From NCBI GenBank assembly GCA_013397435.1, contig VZRG01000752.1, forward strand, positions 62,001-126,000: 64,000 bases of DNA. The letters run 5' to 3'. The position numbers and the translations under genes are program-made. The notes under the pieces are model-generated. The model was given only the letters and a program-made list of their open reading frames with translations. It was not told the DNA's origin and did no database searches. Below are positions 1-11,868 of the stretch, piece after piece (the stretch's first letter is position 1; each line of letters opens with the position of its first letter). This DNA is from Erythrocercus mccallii (taxonomy: Eukaryota; Chordata; Aves; Passeriformes; Dicruridae).

Positions 1-960
1 CAACCCCACAAACATGGAGAAAGGCACCTTTATTTGTGAGGGAAAACTAATTTAGGCAAGCCCACTGTCTCCAGGCTTTGGTGCAAGGCACAGAAGCGCT
101 GCCAGCTTGGGGAATCACTCTGATGTCACATACCTAGTTTTAGAAAACCTTAATTTTCACATCGCCACTGAAATAATGTACAGTTTGGCAATCACATTCT
201 CCAAATACTCCTGGCCATCTCTGCAGAGCAACCCTGCATCCATCTACTGAAATGTATGCAGGATTGGGCCCTCCACCAGCTGACAGCTCTCAGAATCAGA
301 AGTGGATCAGTGGATGAGCTGGCTGTGTCTGGACATTGTGAACTCTAATTATTTAGTACCACCATACAAACTAAACCCACAGTTTAGTGCATTAACATCT
401 CACACTGGGGTAAATGGGATAATCTCTCACTTCAAGAGGCAACCACTTGTTGAACAGAATGCTCACGTTGGTGGTGCCCATCTGAGAGATTCTTACAGCC
501 CTTCTGGAGGTATAGCGCCATGAAAAAATCCAAGTTCCTCTGCTGGCTGTAATGCTTATAACCGCTAATTATTTCTGAGTCACTTGAGTGAAAGTAAGCT
601 GCCATCCTGAAGACAGCTAAGGAGTGCGGAGCAAAGTTTCTGGATGAGCATGCTTGTTAATTGACAGATCAGGCTAGTGACCACAGAGGAAAACACCACG
701 GCACAACTCCGTGTGAATCGGTGCTGCCGTTCAGCCGTGGATTTAAGGTTTACCCCGTTCCACACACGGAAGCAAACACGCGGGAGTTCTGCGCAGGGCT
801 GCTGCAGCAGCAGGGCTCTCCCAGCACACGACACAACCTCTGCTCCCCCCAGGAGCTTTCACCCATTCAAAAACCCCACTGGTCTTACTGGAAGTTTTCC
901 TTGAGCAAACACCGCCCGGTCGCATCGCAGACCCTGTTCCAGTCTAGCCTATATGAACGC
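1..960. other. Non-coding left flank of the CpG island
   Basis: No convincing exon, repeat or RNA gene is visible. The short open frames here have no protein character that I recognise. GC content rises from about 690 onward as the CpG island is approached. If the minus-strand exon at 1337-1632 is real, this stretch would be the start of that gene's first intron. Confidence 0.5.
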
Positions 961-1336
961 CCAAAGTCAGGAAATGTCCAACCACACCAGAACGAGATGG
1001 GGAGGAGGGCTGCTTAGGGGGCAACTTATTTTTCCAAAAGGAGGGGCCCGCCCGGCCGGACCCCGCCAGCCCGGCCGGGACAGGTGCGCCGCACATAACC
1101 GTGCTCCCCATGGAAACTTTCCCGCGGCAGAGCCGATGCCACCCCGCACCACCGGGCGCGTCCGTCACCCCGCGGAGCGTGGGGCACCGCGGAGCTGACC
1201 CCGGCCGCTGCCGCGGGGGTCACGCGTGGCCGAGCATCCCGAGTGGGTGCCCCGGGCGGGCGGCCCCCGGGCGGGTGTCGCGGGTGGGCGCCCCGCGGGA
1301 CGGAGGCAGGGTCGGGGCCGCACGGCCGCGCGTTAC

Positions 1337-1632
1337 CTGGGGTGCCGGTGCTGCGGGAGCGCGGCGGGTAAGCCCCAGTCGCCACCGCCGCTGCTGCTGC
1401 TGTCCGCGGTGGCCACCTGGGCGCGGGAACCGCCGCCGGTGCTGGTGCCGGTGCCGCCGAGCTGGATGCAGGCGCTTTTCCGGTGCCTCCCGGTGCCGTT
1501 GCGGCAGCGGCCGCCGCTGCTCCAGCCGCGCAGGAGGCCGGCCTCGGGAGCCGGCAAACTCTTCCTCGCCGACGAGGAGCCGGGGACGCTGCCCGCCTCC
1601 TGCCTGCCGCCGGTGCCGGTGCCCTGTCTCAT
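1337..1632 (-). CDS. Candidate first coding exon (N-terminal part of an unidentified protein)
   Basis: On the minus strand an ATG at 1632-1630 is preceded by CGCACC, giving A at -3 and a good Kozak context. It opens 98 codons with no stop. The frame then meets CCCAG followed by GTAACG, a consensus splice donor whose intron GT is at 1336-1335; reading on would hit TAA at once. The exon would be 296 nt, ending in phase 2. The predicted peptide is rich in Gly, Ser, Thr, Arg and Ala, as in many disordered N-termini encoded in CpG islands. It has a basic patch followed by a Cys (RHRKSAC near residues 50-56), a Ser run near residue 80 and no signal peptide. I do not recognise the family. The position beside the gap and inside the CpG island supports a first exon. 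GC-rich DNA readily gives long chance frames, so this remains a candidate, and the true start could lie in the gap. Confidence 0.38.
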
Positions 1633-1641
1633 GGTGCGCGG

Positions 1642-2220
1642 NNNNNNNNNNNNNNNNNNNNNNNNNNNNNNNNNNNNNNNNNNNNNNNNNNNNNNNNNNN
1701 NNNNNNNNNNNNNNNNNNNNNNNNNNNNNNNNNNNNNNNNNNNNNNNNNNNNNNNNNNNNNNNNNNNNNNNNNNNNNNNNNNNNNNNNNNNNNNNNNNNN
1801 NNNNNNNNNNNNNNNNNNNNNNNNNNNNNNNNNNNNNNNNNNNNNNNNNNNNNNNNNNNNNNNNNNNNNNNNNNNNNNNNNNNNNNNNNNNNNNNNNNNN
1901 NNNNNNNNNNNNNNNNNNNNNNNNNNNNNNNNNNNNNNNNNNNNNNNNNNNNNNNNNNNNNNNNNNNNNNNNNNNNNNNNNNNNNNNNNNNNNNNNNNNN
2001 NNNNNNNNNNNNNNNNNNNNNNNNNNNNNNNNNNNNNNNNNNNNNNNNNNNNNNNNNNNNNNNNNNNNNNNNNNNNNNNNNNNNNNNNNNNNNNNNNNNN
2101 NNNNNNNNNNNNNNNNNNNNNNNNNNNNNNNNNNNNNNNNNNNNNNNNNNNNNNNNNNNNNNNNNNNNNNNNNNNNNNNNNNNNNNNNNNNNNNNNNNNN
2201 NNNNNNNNNNNNNNNNNNNN
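1642..2220. other. Assembly gap (579 N)
   Basis: A run of N replaces sequence in the middle of the CpG island. Very GC-rich promoter sequence commonly drops out of assemblies. The gap may hide the transcription start site or part of the first exon, and every open frame crossing it is meaningless. Confidence 0.98.
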
Positions 2221-2404
2221 GCTCAGAATGGGTCAGGGAGGGGGAAAGGGACCCCGGCGCTAGGCGCCCCACCACGCGTGGTGGGGGCCGGGCTGGGGCG
2301 GTGGGTAGCGAGAGGGCTGCGGAGGAGCTCTCCCGCCCCGGCTCCTGTGCACAAGTGCAGGGAATGTTCCACTGACCTACATATTTTTCCAAACATACGT
2401 GACC

Positions 2405-2430
2405 TTTTTTTTTTTCTCTCTCTCTCTCTC
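2405..2430. repeat. Poly-T followed by (CT)n tract
   Basis: An 11-base T run leads directly into a CT dinucleotide repeat inside the CpG island. It is a homopyrimidine simple repeat. Its promoter-like location means it could affect DNA structure, but nothing more is shown by the sequence. Confidence 0.9.
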
Positions 2431-2983
2431 GTTCTGTGGGAGGAGACAGGCGAGGATCCAAGAAAAGGAGAAGCTGGAAAGAGAACGAAAGGGGAAGCAG
2501 GGGAAAAAAAAACCTCAACCAAAGAGCCAGCCCCGCATCAAGGATGGTTTCACACCGCCGCCGCGAGCGAAGCCCGGCGTGCCCACGTTTGCATATGTCT
2601 GTAGCGATATCCCCGCTCTGCACCGGCGGCTACCCCGGTAACCTGACCCCAGGAGCCCCCGCCGGTGCCGCCGGCCCCGCCGGGCAGGACTGCGCCCGGT
2701 GCCCGGCCCGGGCTCCCGGGGCGACCCGGCGGGACCCCTGCGTGGCTCCGCTCGGTGGGCTGGGGACGCCCTCCCCACTCGGCCCCCGCTTGGGGGGGTG
2801 ATCCCGCGGCCTGTCCGTGCCCGCTGTCCCGGCGGTGGTGGCGGCGGGAGTCGGGTCGGAGCGAGGCACGGCACCGCACTGCCCCGGGGCAGGCTCACGG
2901 CCTCGCTGGGCACAGGCAGGAGCTCCCGATCTGGTTATGCAACGGCGCACAGGCAATTGGAGCAAAACCTTGACAGAGAGCGC

Positions 2984-3047
2984 TTTTTTTTTTCCTTGTT
3001 TCAAAGTAGGTCATTCTTTTTATTCCCTATTTTGTCTTTTTTTTTCT

Positions 3048-3078
<31 letters not shown>

Positions 3079-3110
3079 CTTTTTTTTTTCTTTTTTTTTT
3101 TTTTTTCTCT
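2984..3110. repeat. Long T-rich pyrimidine tract within the CpG island
   Basis: Starting with a T10 run at 2984, and almost continuously from 3034 to 3110, the plus strand is T runs of about 8-18 separated by single C or TC. The minus strand is therefore an A-rich purine stretch. It divides the GC-rich island into two blocks. Such tracts can exclude nucleosomes. They also cause sequencing and assembly errors, so the exact length is uncertain. Confidence 0.9.
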
Positions 3111-3440
3111 AATACGCGTCCTGCAAAGTGGCCAGTAAGAGGGAAGGCGGTGTGCTCGAGCTGGGTAGGAGTTGGCGATCGGAGCCTTGCTCTTGCCTCG
3201 ACGGGCACGCCTGCCGGCTTCTGGCGGCAGCTCCGGAGTTGCCCTTCTTTCCCAAGGACGGCAGAAGTGGCCGGGGAGCGGGGGCGCGGCTCGGGCAGAG
3301 CCCGCCGCTTCCCCGTCGCTCTCGGCCGCGCTCCCCGCACCTCCCGCCTCCCTGGAGCCGCGTCCCCCGGTCCCCGCCGGCTATTGCCCTTTGCCCGCTG
3401 TCGCCCTCCCACTGCCTATGCAGCCGAGGCTTTGTTGACA

Positions 3441-5284
3441 TTGCTGGCAGACACTTCTTCCACCGGCAGAAGGGGTTTCTCCCCGAGACACAGTATTTGC
3501 TTTCAGTAGAGTTGTATTTTTTTCTGTTCAGGGGAGGGTTTTGTTGGGGAGGGAAAGTCCTCGTATCGAGGCGCAAGCTCTGCCCCTACCAAAAGGTCTG
3601 ACTGCACAGCCATGCCTCTTCCAGCAGAGTTTGTGTGGTGGGCCAGGCGCTGCTTCCCCATGTCCCCCGGTGCCTCCTTTTGTAAAGACACGATAATCCT
3701 CTCAAAATAGCAGAGAACACTCTGCCCGCTCCGGGTGTGCATGTGTGGGTGCAGCATGCGGACTGATGGTTACTCCAGCTACCTTGGCTCCTGCGAGGAG
3801 CTGCGCTCCTTCTCCCACTACGCCCACTACCCAGCTCACCAGTTACCCCACCGTGATGTCTGCCTCCTGCCATACACCTTATCCAGCCAGTTATTTGATC
3901 CAATTCAATCCCCAATGCAAATGTGAATAACTACGAAGTATGGAAAAACATTGCACTCTTTTGCTGAGCATTTTTACACCATACTTTGTACAACAGACAT
4001 GACTAATGTTGAAAGGGTAAAGTTGTTTACTTTTAACCAAGATTAAATACAAAACTTCAAAAAGCTCCTCCCTTCCTTTGGATGAAGCCCAGCATTTTTT
4101 CCCATTTGGAAATTGTCAAACAGTGGTTAAACAATCTTTTGGCAAACAAGTAGTGCCTGAGGGAATAAAGCATCAGATACATGGGGAGTGGAATAAAAGA
4201 CATTTCTGTTTCTGAGGTACTTTTCTTGTGTTGCACAATGAAGTATAACATAAAATCTTCAAGCCTTGTAAGGTTAGAGAAAAGGAACTTCCCATGATTA
4301 TATACACTACATGATTTGATATTCCAGTCCTTTTGAAAACCTACCCTGCCTTTCCCCAAACCCTTTGCCCAAACCAACCCTGTGCTTTCAGAAGCTGGGA
4401 AACCAAGTACCTTAAGGAAAATACCAGGTTGAGAAATGCAGTCAGAGAGACACAAGGGCACATGTACAAAATTATATCTCTACAGTGCTGTGTTTTAACA
4501 TTTTCCGTATGAATTTCTAAGGACACCATTGCACAAGTGAACAAGTGAGACTGGTTTAAGTTTGTTTCTTAATTCATTCCCTAGGTTACTGGAGTAAACT
4601 TTAATTAGGGCAACAAAGAGCAGAGCGGCTGAGGGTGAGGCAGGCTTTTCCCAGCTCATACCTGAATCCCGTTGTGAAATAACAGCCATTCAAAACACTC
4701 AGCCTTTTCTCTCCATCCAGTGACACATGGAAAATAACCAAATGCTGTCAATACCACATTTGGGTTGGAAATTAACCAAAGGGTTATGCTAGATACTGCA
4801 CCTAAGAACTTAGGCGAGGAGCCCAGTTCTTAAAGAATGAAATCTTTTAATTATAATGAAATATTAGTAAGCAACTTTTCAGGCACCAGGAGCTTGAGAT
4901 CCAAAGACACGATCCCTTTTGTTTTGACTAGAATAGGCTGGCCAACCTTCATGCCCCAGAACCAGGGCAAAAGGGTTTTTAATAGACCATAACCACAGGC
5001 TAGGTGTCTCCCAGGGTGGAGGGCCAAGGGGAAGAGCCTAAGAGGACAGCAGCACCCCAGGGACCCTGCTGCTCTGTTGTGGCAAGACCATGGGAGGGAT
5101 TCGGAGTTGGGTGTGAGTTCAACCCAGTTACATTGTGTTTAACTCTGCTGGTTTGTTTTCTCTTGCTGCCAGGAGTTAAATTTTTGAGGTGCTTCCGCTG
5201 CAAGGTGTAACCCTTGGCACAGGGGCTACATTGGGCATCCCTTGGCTCCAGAGCCAGAGCCTGGCTGCCACAATCTGGAAGCAG
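3441..5284. other. Non-coding stretch, no gene recognised
   Basis: Composition falls quickly from GC-rich to AT-rich. I see no exon with plausible splice sites and no recognisable repeat. The short open frames around 3735-3926 and 4057-4461 do not look protein-like beyond chance. Confidence 0.5.
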
Positions 5285-5618
5285 AGGTCTCCCAGGTACC
5301 TAAAGGGGCCCTACAGGAGAGCAGTAGAGTCACTTCTTGCAAGAGCATGTAGTGATAGGACAAGGGATAAAGGCTTTAAAATGAAAGAGGACAGGTTTAG
5401 ATGAGATATTAGGTGATTTCTTTTTTTAGTCTAAGAGTGGTGAGGCTCTTAAACATGTTGCCCAAGAAGTTGTGGATGCCCCATCCTCACAGTGTTCAAG
5501 GCCAGGTAGGAAGGAGCTTTGAGCAGCTTTCTCTTATGGAAGATGTCCCTGCCTATGGCAGGATGATCTTTAAGGTCCTTTCAAACTGAAAAGGTTCTGT
5601 GATGGTTCTCTGATTGTC
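5285..5618 (+). mobile_element. CR1 LINE, 3' fragment
   Basis: The order of phrases matches the 3' end of avian CR1. The C-terminal end of ORF2 (reading like CSDRTRDKGFKMKEDRFR) is followed by the untranslated part, with a stretch resembling 'gttgtggatgcccc', 'gtgttcaaggccagg', 'gtccctgcc...ggca' and 'gatctttaaggtcc'. It ends in a decayed TTCTGTGA-type tail near 5600-5618. About 13 bases before 'gatgatct' are missing relative to the usual CR1 end. It is a dead, 5'-truncated copy. Confidence 0.9.
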
Positions 5619-8600
5619 TGTGTTATATAAAGGCTTTTAATTTTCAGCAGACACCAGGAGATACTCAGAAATAGGATGCCATTTGCAGCCCGTAATTTGG
5701 GTTAGTGTTTGTGTAGAGCTAAATAGGGTTCTCCCAAATAATCATCCTCTAATCAACATAAATGACAACAGTGGTGCAAAAGTCAGAAGGCACTGCAGGG
5801 GAGAGGACCATGACAGGAAGAAAATAAAGGACCCACAAAGATCTCACCAATTCAACTGAATATGAAACTGTTCTCTTTAGTTTTCAAGAAAGTAAGGAGA
5901 TGGACAAGGATTCATTTGATTCATGTTAATTAAGGGGCGCAACAGACCTTGGGACACTTTTCCTACCTTCCATGTGGAAAGCAAGAGCAACAGGAACAAA
6001 TAAATGGCAGATAAATCTAATGTCTCGTGTTAGTCAGAGGAGTCACAGCAGCTACTGTGAGCACTGTCTGCTGGGAGCACTGTGTTTCTTTCCAGACAGG
6101 CTGGCTGGGGGAGGCAAGCATGGGAGCAAAAGGACAGATGTGAGGAGCTCCTTCTTTGGAAAATGTACTTCTGTAACCAATTTTGTTAGAAATTTCTGCA
6201 GGGAGGAATAGTCTTCTGGAGATCAGCATTATTTTTCATTCTGCAGCTTCCAGCTTCCTGAGGAGGGGAGAGGTAGTGCATACTTATGAACCAGCAGCAC
6301 AGTCTTCAAAGCAGGGAAAAGCAGAGAGATGCCACAGTGAAATGGACTTCAGATGCATCCTACTGGAGCTGCCCCAAGCGCTGGAGTTTGATGGGTCTTC
6401 AGGATCTGTTCCCCTAGAAAACCAAACTCCCTGTATTCCTGCATGGTTATTACAAGAGAAGAGACAGTTTGCTGATTTGAATTTACTTCAGTCAGATCTG
6501 GTTTGAAAAAAATAATCCATTGCCACGGTTTTCATGGAAGAACTAAGCCAGGTGTACAAACTACCTGAGGGTTTGACTTTCTCAGCTTATTCGAAAAAGG
6601 AGTTGTAAGTTTCCTTTAAGTGGTTAATGCAAGGAGCAGGGAGGAAGAACGTGTGGGTTGAAAAATTAGTTACTAAACATTGAATTGACTTGCTGTCTGG
6701 AAGGGCTGAAATTGCTGCTGGGTGCCCAGAAAGCCCTAAAGCTTGCTGGCAATCTTGTGGCTGAGCATTTGCATCTTTTCTGGGAAGAACTTCCAGACAG
6801 CATGAGCTGTACATGTGCACTCAATTGCCATGGAGCATACTGCATGTGTGTGTGTGAGCCTGGTGAGCCAAGGCTCAAGGCTGTGGAAATAATTCCTTCT
6901 CGTGTGGGAAAGAGATGATCTGCTTACCCTCTGGCTGACAGTGGTCTTTGTGCCAGTGCATCTCTTGGCCCATACAAGACCTTTGGTTCACTCACAGCAG
7001 AATGGGAATACATCTCATGGGAATACATTTAGTTTCAGTGTAACTGTGCTGGTTAATAGGAATAAGAGACTATGGTATGTCTGTGCCTGGGAAAAAGGCT
7101 CTGGTCTCAAATCATGGTGATAGAGTTTGTTCAGTTTTGAGTGCTGTTCAAGAAAAGGAAGCTCAAACTTGAACCCAGGAGTAAGGGATCTGCTTTCTTT
7201 GCTCTGGAAGTCCTGGTGAAATGGAAGATAATAAGGGGTTGTAGTGCTACAGCTGAATTAAGAACAGCTGGGAAAAGTCTGAATGCAGATGCAGCATCTT
7301 TGTCTTTACCTTGACTGAGAATAAAAGACTATTGCTAATAGTTAGTATGTTTTACATGCTACATTACTATTGCACTGTGTTAGAACTTCTTTGGTGGACA
7401 CATATTCCTGTGGACCTGTATAAGTATTTTAATTCCTGGCCAATTTTATAGAGACCTTCTACCTCATGCAGAAGCTCTTGATGAGCAGAAGGAAGGTCTA
7501 GTGAACTGTTGCCTCTCTCCGTACATGAAAAAGTCTGATCGCCATCTCCAGTGATTTCAGCAGAAGCTGGATTAGGTGTGGATTTCATCATCACAGTCAG
7601 GATTCCAGGTTTTCAAATAATTTTGATAGTTGTTCTCCCTCTTCTTTTTTTTTCTGGGTACCGGATTTGCTCCAAATTTGCCAAATATTTGGAGTTATAC
7701 TATTCACCACCACACATAAAAATTATTTACTTTGCTGTTTCAAAGTCTTAGTTTGAGCATAGTCACACAGTTAAAAAAAACTTTAGAAAACTTTTTCCTT
7801 CAAGCTAGATTATTTCCTTTCTGTATTGTAAATGAAAATGAGTGAGTTCATGGACTGCTCTTCCTTTTTTTGTGGCCGTCAGCTCCTCACCCTCATATTG
7901 ATGCAAATGTGTCTCTTATTTCGTTGTGACTGCCCAGGAGAGTGTCAAAATACAAACAAAACAATTTCAGTAATGCAAACCAGGTGAGGTGTTCCTTTGA
8001 TTTTGCAAAATCAGAGATGGGGCTGTAAGAACTTGAAGAGTGCATTTGGCCTCCCTCTCTAGGGCAGGCAGTGCACAGATGCAGCTTCTAGCAGAGGCTG
8101 TGATATTCCCCTTCCACAGAACATTGCAAGAGGGAAGGAAGCAGAGGAAGAGAAAGTGTTAAAAAGGTAAATATTGACTCAAAGAAAGGAGACATAAAGG
8201 AGAATGTGGGAGAACTGTAAATGAGCCAGAGAGGATGGAGAAAAATTCTTCAGCAACTGTAATTAGGTTAGATTTCAGAAGTAATTGCAGTGTTCCGGCA
8301 TCAGCAGATACTGTAGGCAATGTTTGCCCTCAGCTCTGTTTGCTGAGAAGGCGGTGAGTTTGTTTCAGCCTGCAGGGCCTGATCCTGGTGTGATGGCACC
8401 AATTGCACATGAGCCCAGTGAGGCAGCCAATGTCCTCCCTCAACGTGCCACTGGGAGCAGCCAGAAGGTTTGCAGGGAGTGGAAGTGGTAAGTGCAGAGA
8501 CAAAAACACAGTGGTGTGTGTGGATGCAAACATACAGCCTAAGTGAAGAATGTGTATTTAATTGAGCTGCTGGTGCAAAATTGTGTCAGGAATTTAATGC

Positions 8601-11600
8601 TGGATAAAAGATGTTTAAATTGTCACCAGTGTCTGGCTGATGCTGCCACCGCTGTAGAGGTCATGGTGAGGCTGGGCTAGTGTCTACCTCCAACCGCAGG
8701 TTGGAGCGGTAGGTGGGATGCAAGAACTGCATTGCCCTCCAGTTCCTTTGAGATACACTTCTCCTGTGTAAAACCAGATTACCTAGGCTTTCTGCAGGGA
8801 GAATAGATTTCACCTTTAAGTCTTTTGCAGATATTTTACATTAGCACTTCATGCACCATCAGAAAATCAATTACCATTGGTATTACATGCAGATGAACAG
8901 TGCAGAGTAACGGAGAATTCATTTTACACAATGCTTTTAATAAAATGCTAAATAGAGCAAAATATTTTTCAAAGGGCCATTTATAGGATCTGTGTAGGAA
9001 GTATGTCTCCAAGGGGAAGTTTGCACCTTTGTGTTGGATGAAGCGTGAGTCTCAGCATTCTTAGTGCTAACATTGGTCAAGAACATATTTCTGTCAGGCT
9101 GGATTGTAGACAAGAGCAGTCCATCATCTATAGTGCAATGCCTGTCACTTCACGTGGAGAAACACTTTTTCTTTTAAGAACAAGAGTTTCACACGCTGTG
9201 TTGTTGTAGTGCCAATTGTTGCAAGACCCTAAAATAACTGAATTACTGTTTCATTCTTATAATCTTTTCCTGTTCTTGATGCCAGCACAATTTGCTGATT
9301 AGACTTGCTGCATGTATTTCAGTAAATCATTTACTATAGCACCTTGTTACAAACAGACATATCTACAATAGCAGTCCTGCTCCTACCTGAGTTTGGGTAT
9401 GTATATGGGGCAAAGAAAGGGACTCAGGTGGTTTTATCAGGAAGCAATTATGAAAATAAGAACAGAAATACAGGGCCAGACCAAAGTATGCTGCCAAAGT
9501 ATGAAACCAGAAAGAGAAGTCTGAGGAAGTAAGAATAGCACAGACATGCACTTCCCTGGAGTGCTTTCTCAGCCATCAGTAGTTTATGCTCAGGAGCTTC
9601 CCACATGCCCATGTAACCATCATAAGCAACCTCTTCCTGCAGGGAACCCCACAGCTTAAGTATACATTTTATGAAGAGCCATCTGGTTTTGCTCAATTTG
9701 AACCTGCTGCTGTTATTTGGTACTTTTTTGTTCTTGTGTTGGAGGAGAAGGAGAACAATCAGTGTCTCTTCACCCTCTTTATGCTCTTTGTAGTTTTATA
9801 GATGTATGCCATATTCCCTCTGAGTCATCACTTTTCCTAGTATGGAAATTGCTCTGTGTTTTTGATCATCCATGTGATCCTTCACTGAATGTTTTCCACT
9901 GTATTTCCTTTGTGAGGACCAGGACTGCATGTAGTGTTCAACAGAAAATCCAAGTGCACACACACTAAATCTGTACAGGTGCATGATGGTGTTCATGTTT
10001 TCTTTCACTAATACTTACTAGCACAGGGCTACGGCTCTTATGTCTTTAAGACCCTCTGAGATGCATAGCACAGTACAGTTCAAGAACAGTTCTTTCCACT
10101 TACCTTTTATTTTTTAATAGCCCATCTGGATCCAAAATAATAGAATTTGTCTCTAATTTATCTACATATTTCACTTTATTGAAATAAAAGAATGGCTAGA
10201 GTATTGCTAAAGAAAAAATGTATTCTTATTCATTGTAACTTCCAAGATTTCTGAAGGGGCTATATTTAAGTATGTACGCAAAAAAGAGCCATGCTGGGAG
10301 GGGAAAGGGGATCAATCACAGAAAGCTTGAACAGCAATAGGAAATGTTTCGAAATGTTTTAAACTTGTGAAAATAAAAGTATTATAGGGTAGAATAGAAT
10401 AATAAAAAGAAATCCTTTGACAATTTCCTTGCAATAGAATGTACTCCCTTCTTTTAAATGTTTTTGTTAGAGCTAAAACTGATGAAACCATGAGAACAAC
10501 TAAAATAGATGAATCCTTCTGCCAGTTGCTATTACAATCTATTACTTGCAGGAAGGAAGCCTGTTTGTTTAAAAATATCCTCCCTGCCCTTAAAGATGCA
10601 GTGAGATGTTTTTTTCATTACTTGAAGTCGGTTGTAAATACCATAATTACCCAGTTCCTTTTTCATTTTGCAATCCTTGCTAGGTGTATTAAATCTCACA
10701 AATTTAATCTAATCTGTGCTGCTAGTACTAAGATTATGGCGCTATAGAAAACTAGCAGTGATGACGTAAATTTCAGTCCAACGTTTCCTATTTCCAGGGT
10801 AACCGTTTACCTATTTCCCACTTGGTTCCACTAAGCAAACCACAGCCCCCCCCAAATTCCCCAGCTGATGCCCACCCTCATGTTTTCCACCATTTCCTCC
10901 TGCAGCACTGGCCTGTACTCCCTGCCACCACCCTGGGATTAGTCTGACAACCTCAAGACAAGTGACATGGGGTACAAATGTTGAACTTGTGCCTTAAAAT
11001 GCCTTTCCAAAGTTGTGCCTAAATATCTCCAGCTGGTTTATGAGAGTGAGTGAAATGGCCTGAAAGCTTCATTTCAATTAAAATAAGCTCTGCTCCAGGT
11101 CTTCTTGCAGTAATCAGCAGTGGCATTCAGCTTTCAAAAGCTGATGTTAATGCTTTATTGGCATGAGTGTGCTGGCCTGTTTGCTACTTCTGAGAAGCAC
11201 AAAAAGCTCTGGTCTGCATCACACAAACAGAACTTCATATTTTTGAAACCTTTGATCTGAAAATTTACTACCCTTACCACTTCAACTTGGCTTATATACT
11301 TGGAACTCTTCCATGGAGATACAGACATTTCTTTGGGGCATGATGAGCTTTTGATTTTTGCCTTTCTTTGATTATTTTTTTTAGATAGAGAGCAAAGATA
11401 TTTTCTGTGAGCATGCCTGCCCCAGGCAGCCACTATTCACAGTGGAAGCTGAGTAACATTTTGCTATTCAAACAGAAATCTGAGTGTGTTGTACAATTGC
11501 AACAATACAAGAGTGATATGGCAAGATGGCATGGAGCCATTCATTCCTGCCTGGTAAAGAAGCAGGCTTTTGGAAAGGCAGGTAGAGAGAAGGGTACTGG

Positions 11601-11817
11601 CAGTACGTTACCAAGGCATGAAGCAAGGGTGAAGAGGCCACTGAAGAACATGTGAGGCATTGAGAAAAGGAGAGATCAAGAAGATGGGATGAGATGCACG
11701 GAGGTCTGGTGGGAAGTATGGATTAAGACTTGCAGGGATTTGGTGTGACCTGGTGATGTAAGCACTTTGCTGAGGCCCTGGATACTTCAGCATAAGTCTG
11801 AAGTTCAGTGAGCTGCT

Positions 11818-11868
11818 TTATTGCCACTGGAAAGTCACTTCACCTCCCCAGCTCTTAGATTTCCCCCC
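11818..11868 (+). mobile_element. Possible MIR/L2-type relic
   Basis: The phrase around 'gaaagtcacttcacctcc' resembles the conserved core of MIR and L2 elements, in which a similar CACTT.ACCTC block occurs. The match is short and the flanks are decayed, so this is a weak call. Confidence 0.3.

Larger units (their letters stand above)
990..3440. promoter_or_regulatory. CpG island, probable promoter region
   Basis: This stretch is very GC-rich and dense in CG dinucleotides (for example 1030-1640, 2250-2340, 2560-2900 and 3180-3420), whereas the remaining 60 kb is AT-rich and CG-poor. Islands of this size in vertebrates normally mark the promoter and first exon of a gene. The island is interrupted by an assembly gap at 1642-2220 and by pyrimidine tracts at 2405-2430 and 2984-3110. 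Transcription direction is not fixed by the sequence. A minus-strand ATG with good context and a following splice donor favours leftward transcription, but a plus-strand donor-like GGTAAG near 1367 means the opposite direction, or a divergent promoter, cannot be excluded. Confidence 0.75.

Noticed and set aside
1101..2623. Long open frames on both strands across the N run
   Set aside because: Most of their length is unknown bases. The rest is GC-rich DNA in which stops are rare, with mutually exclusive frames equally open.
2817..3509. 230-codon plus frame through the T-rich tract
   Set aside because: The frame owes its length to Phe codons from poly-T and to GC-rich flanks. There is no protein-like pattern.
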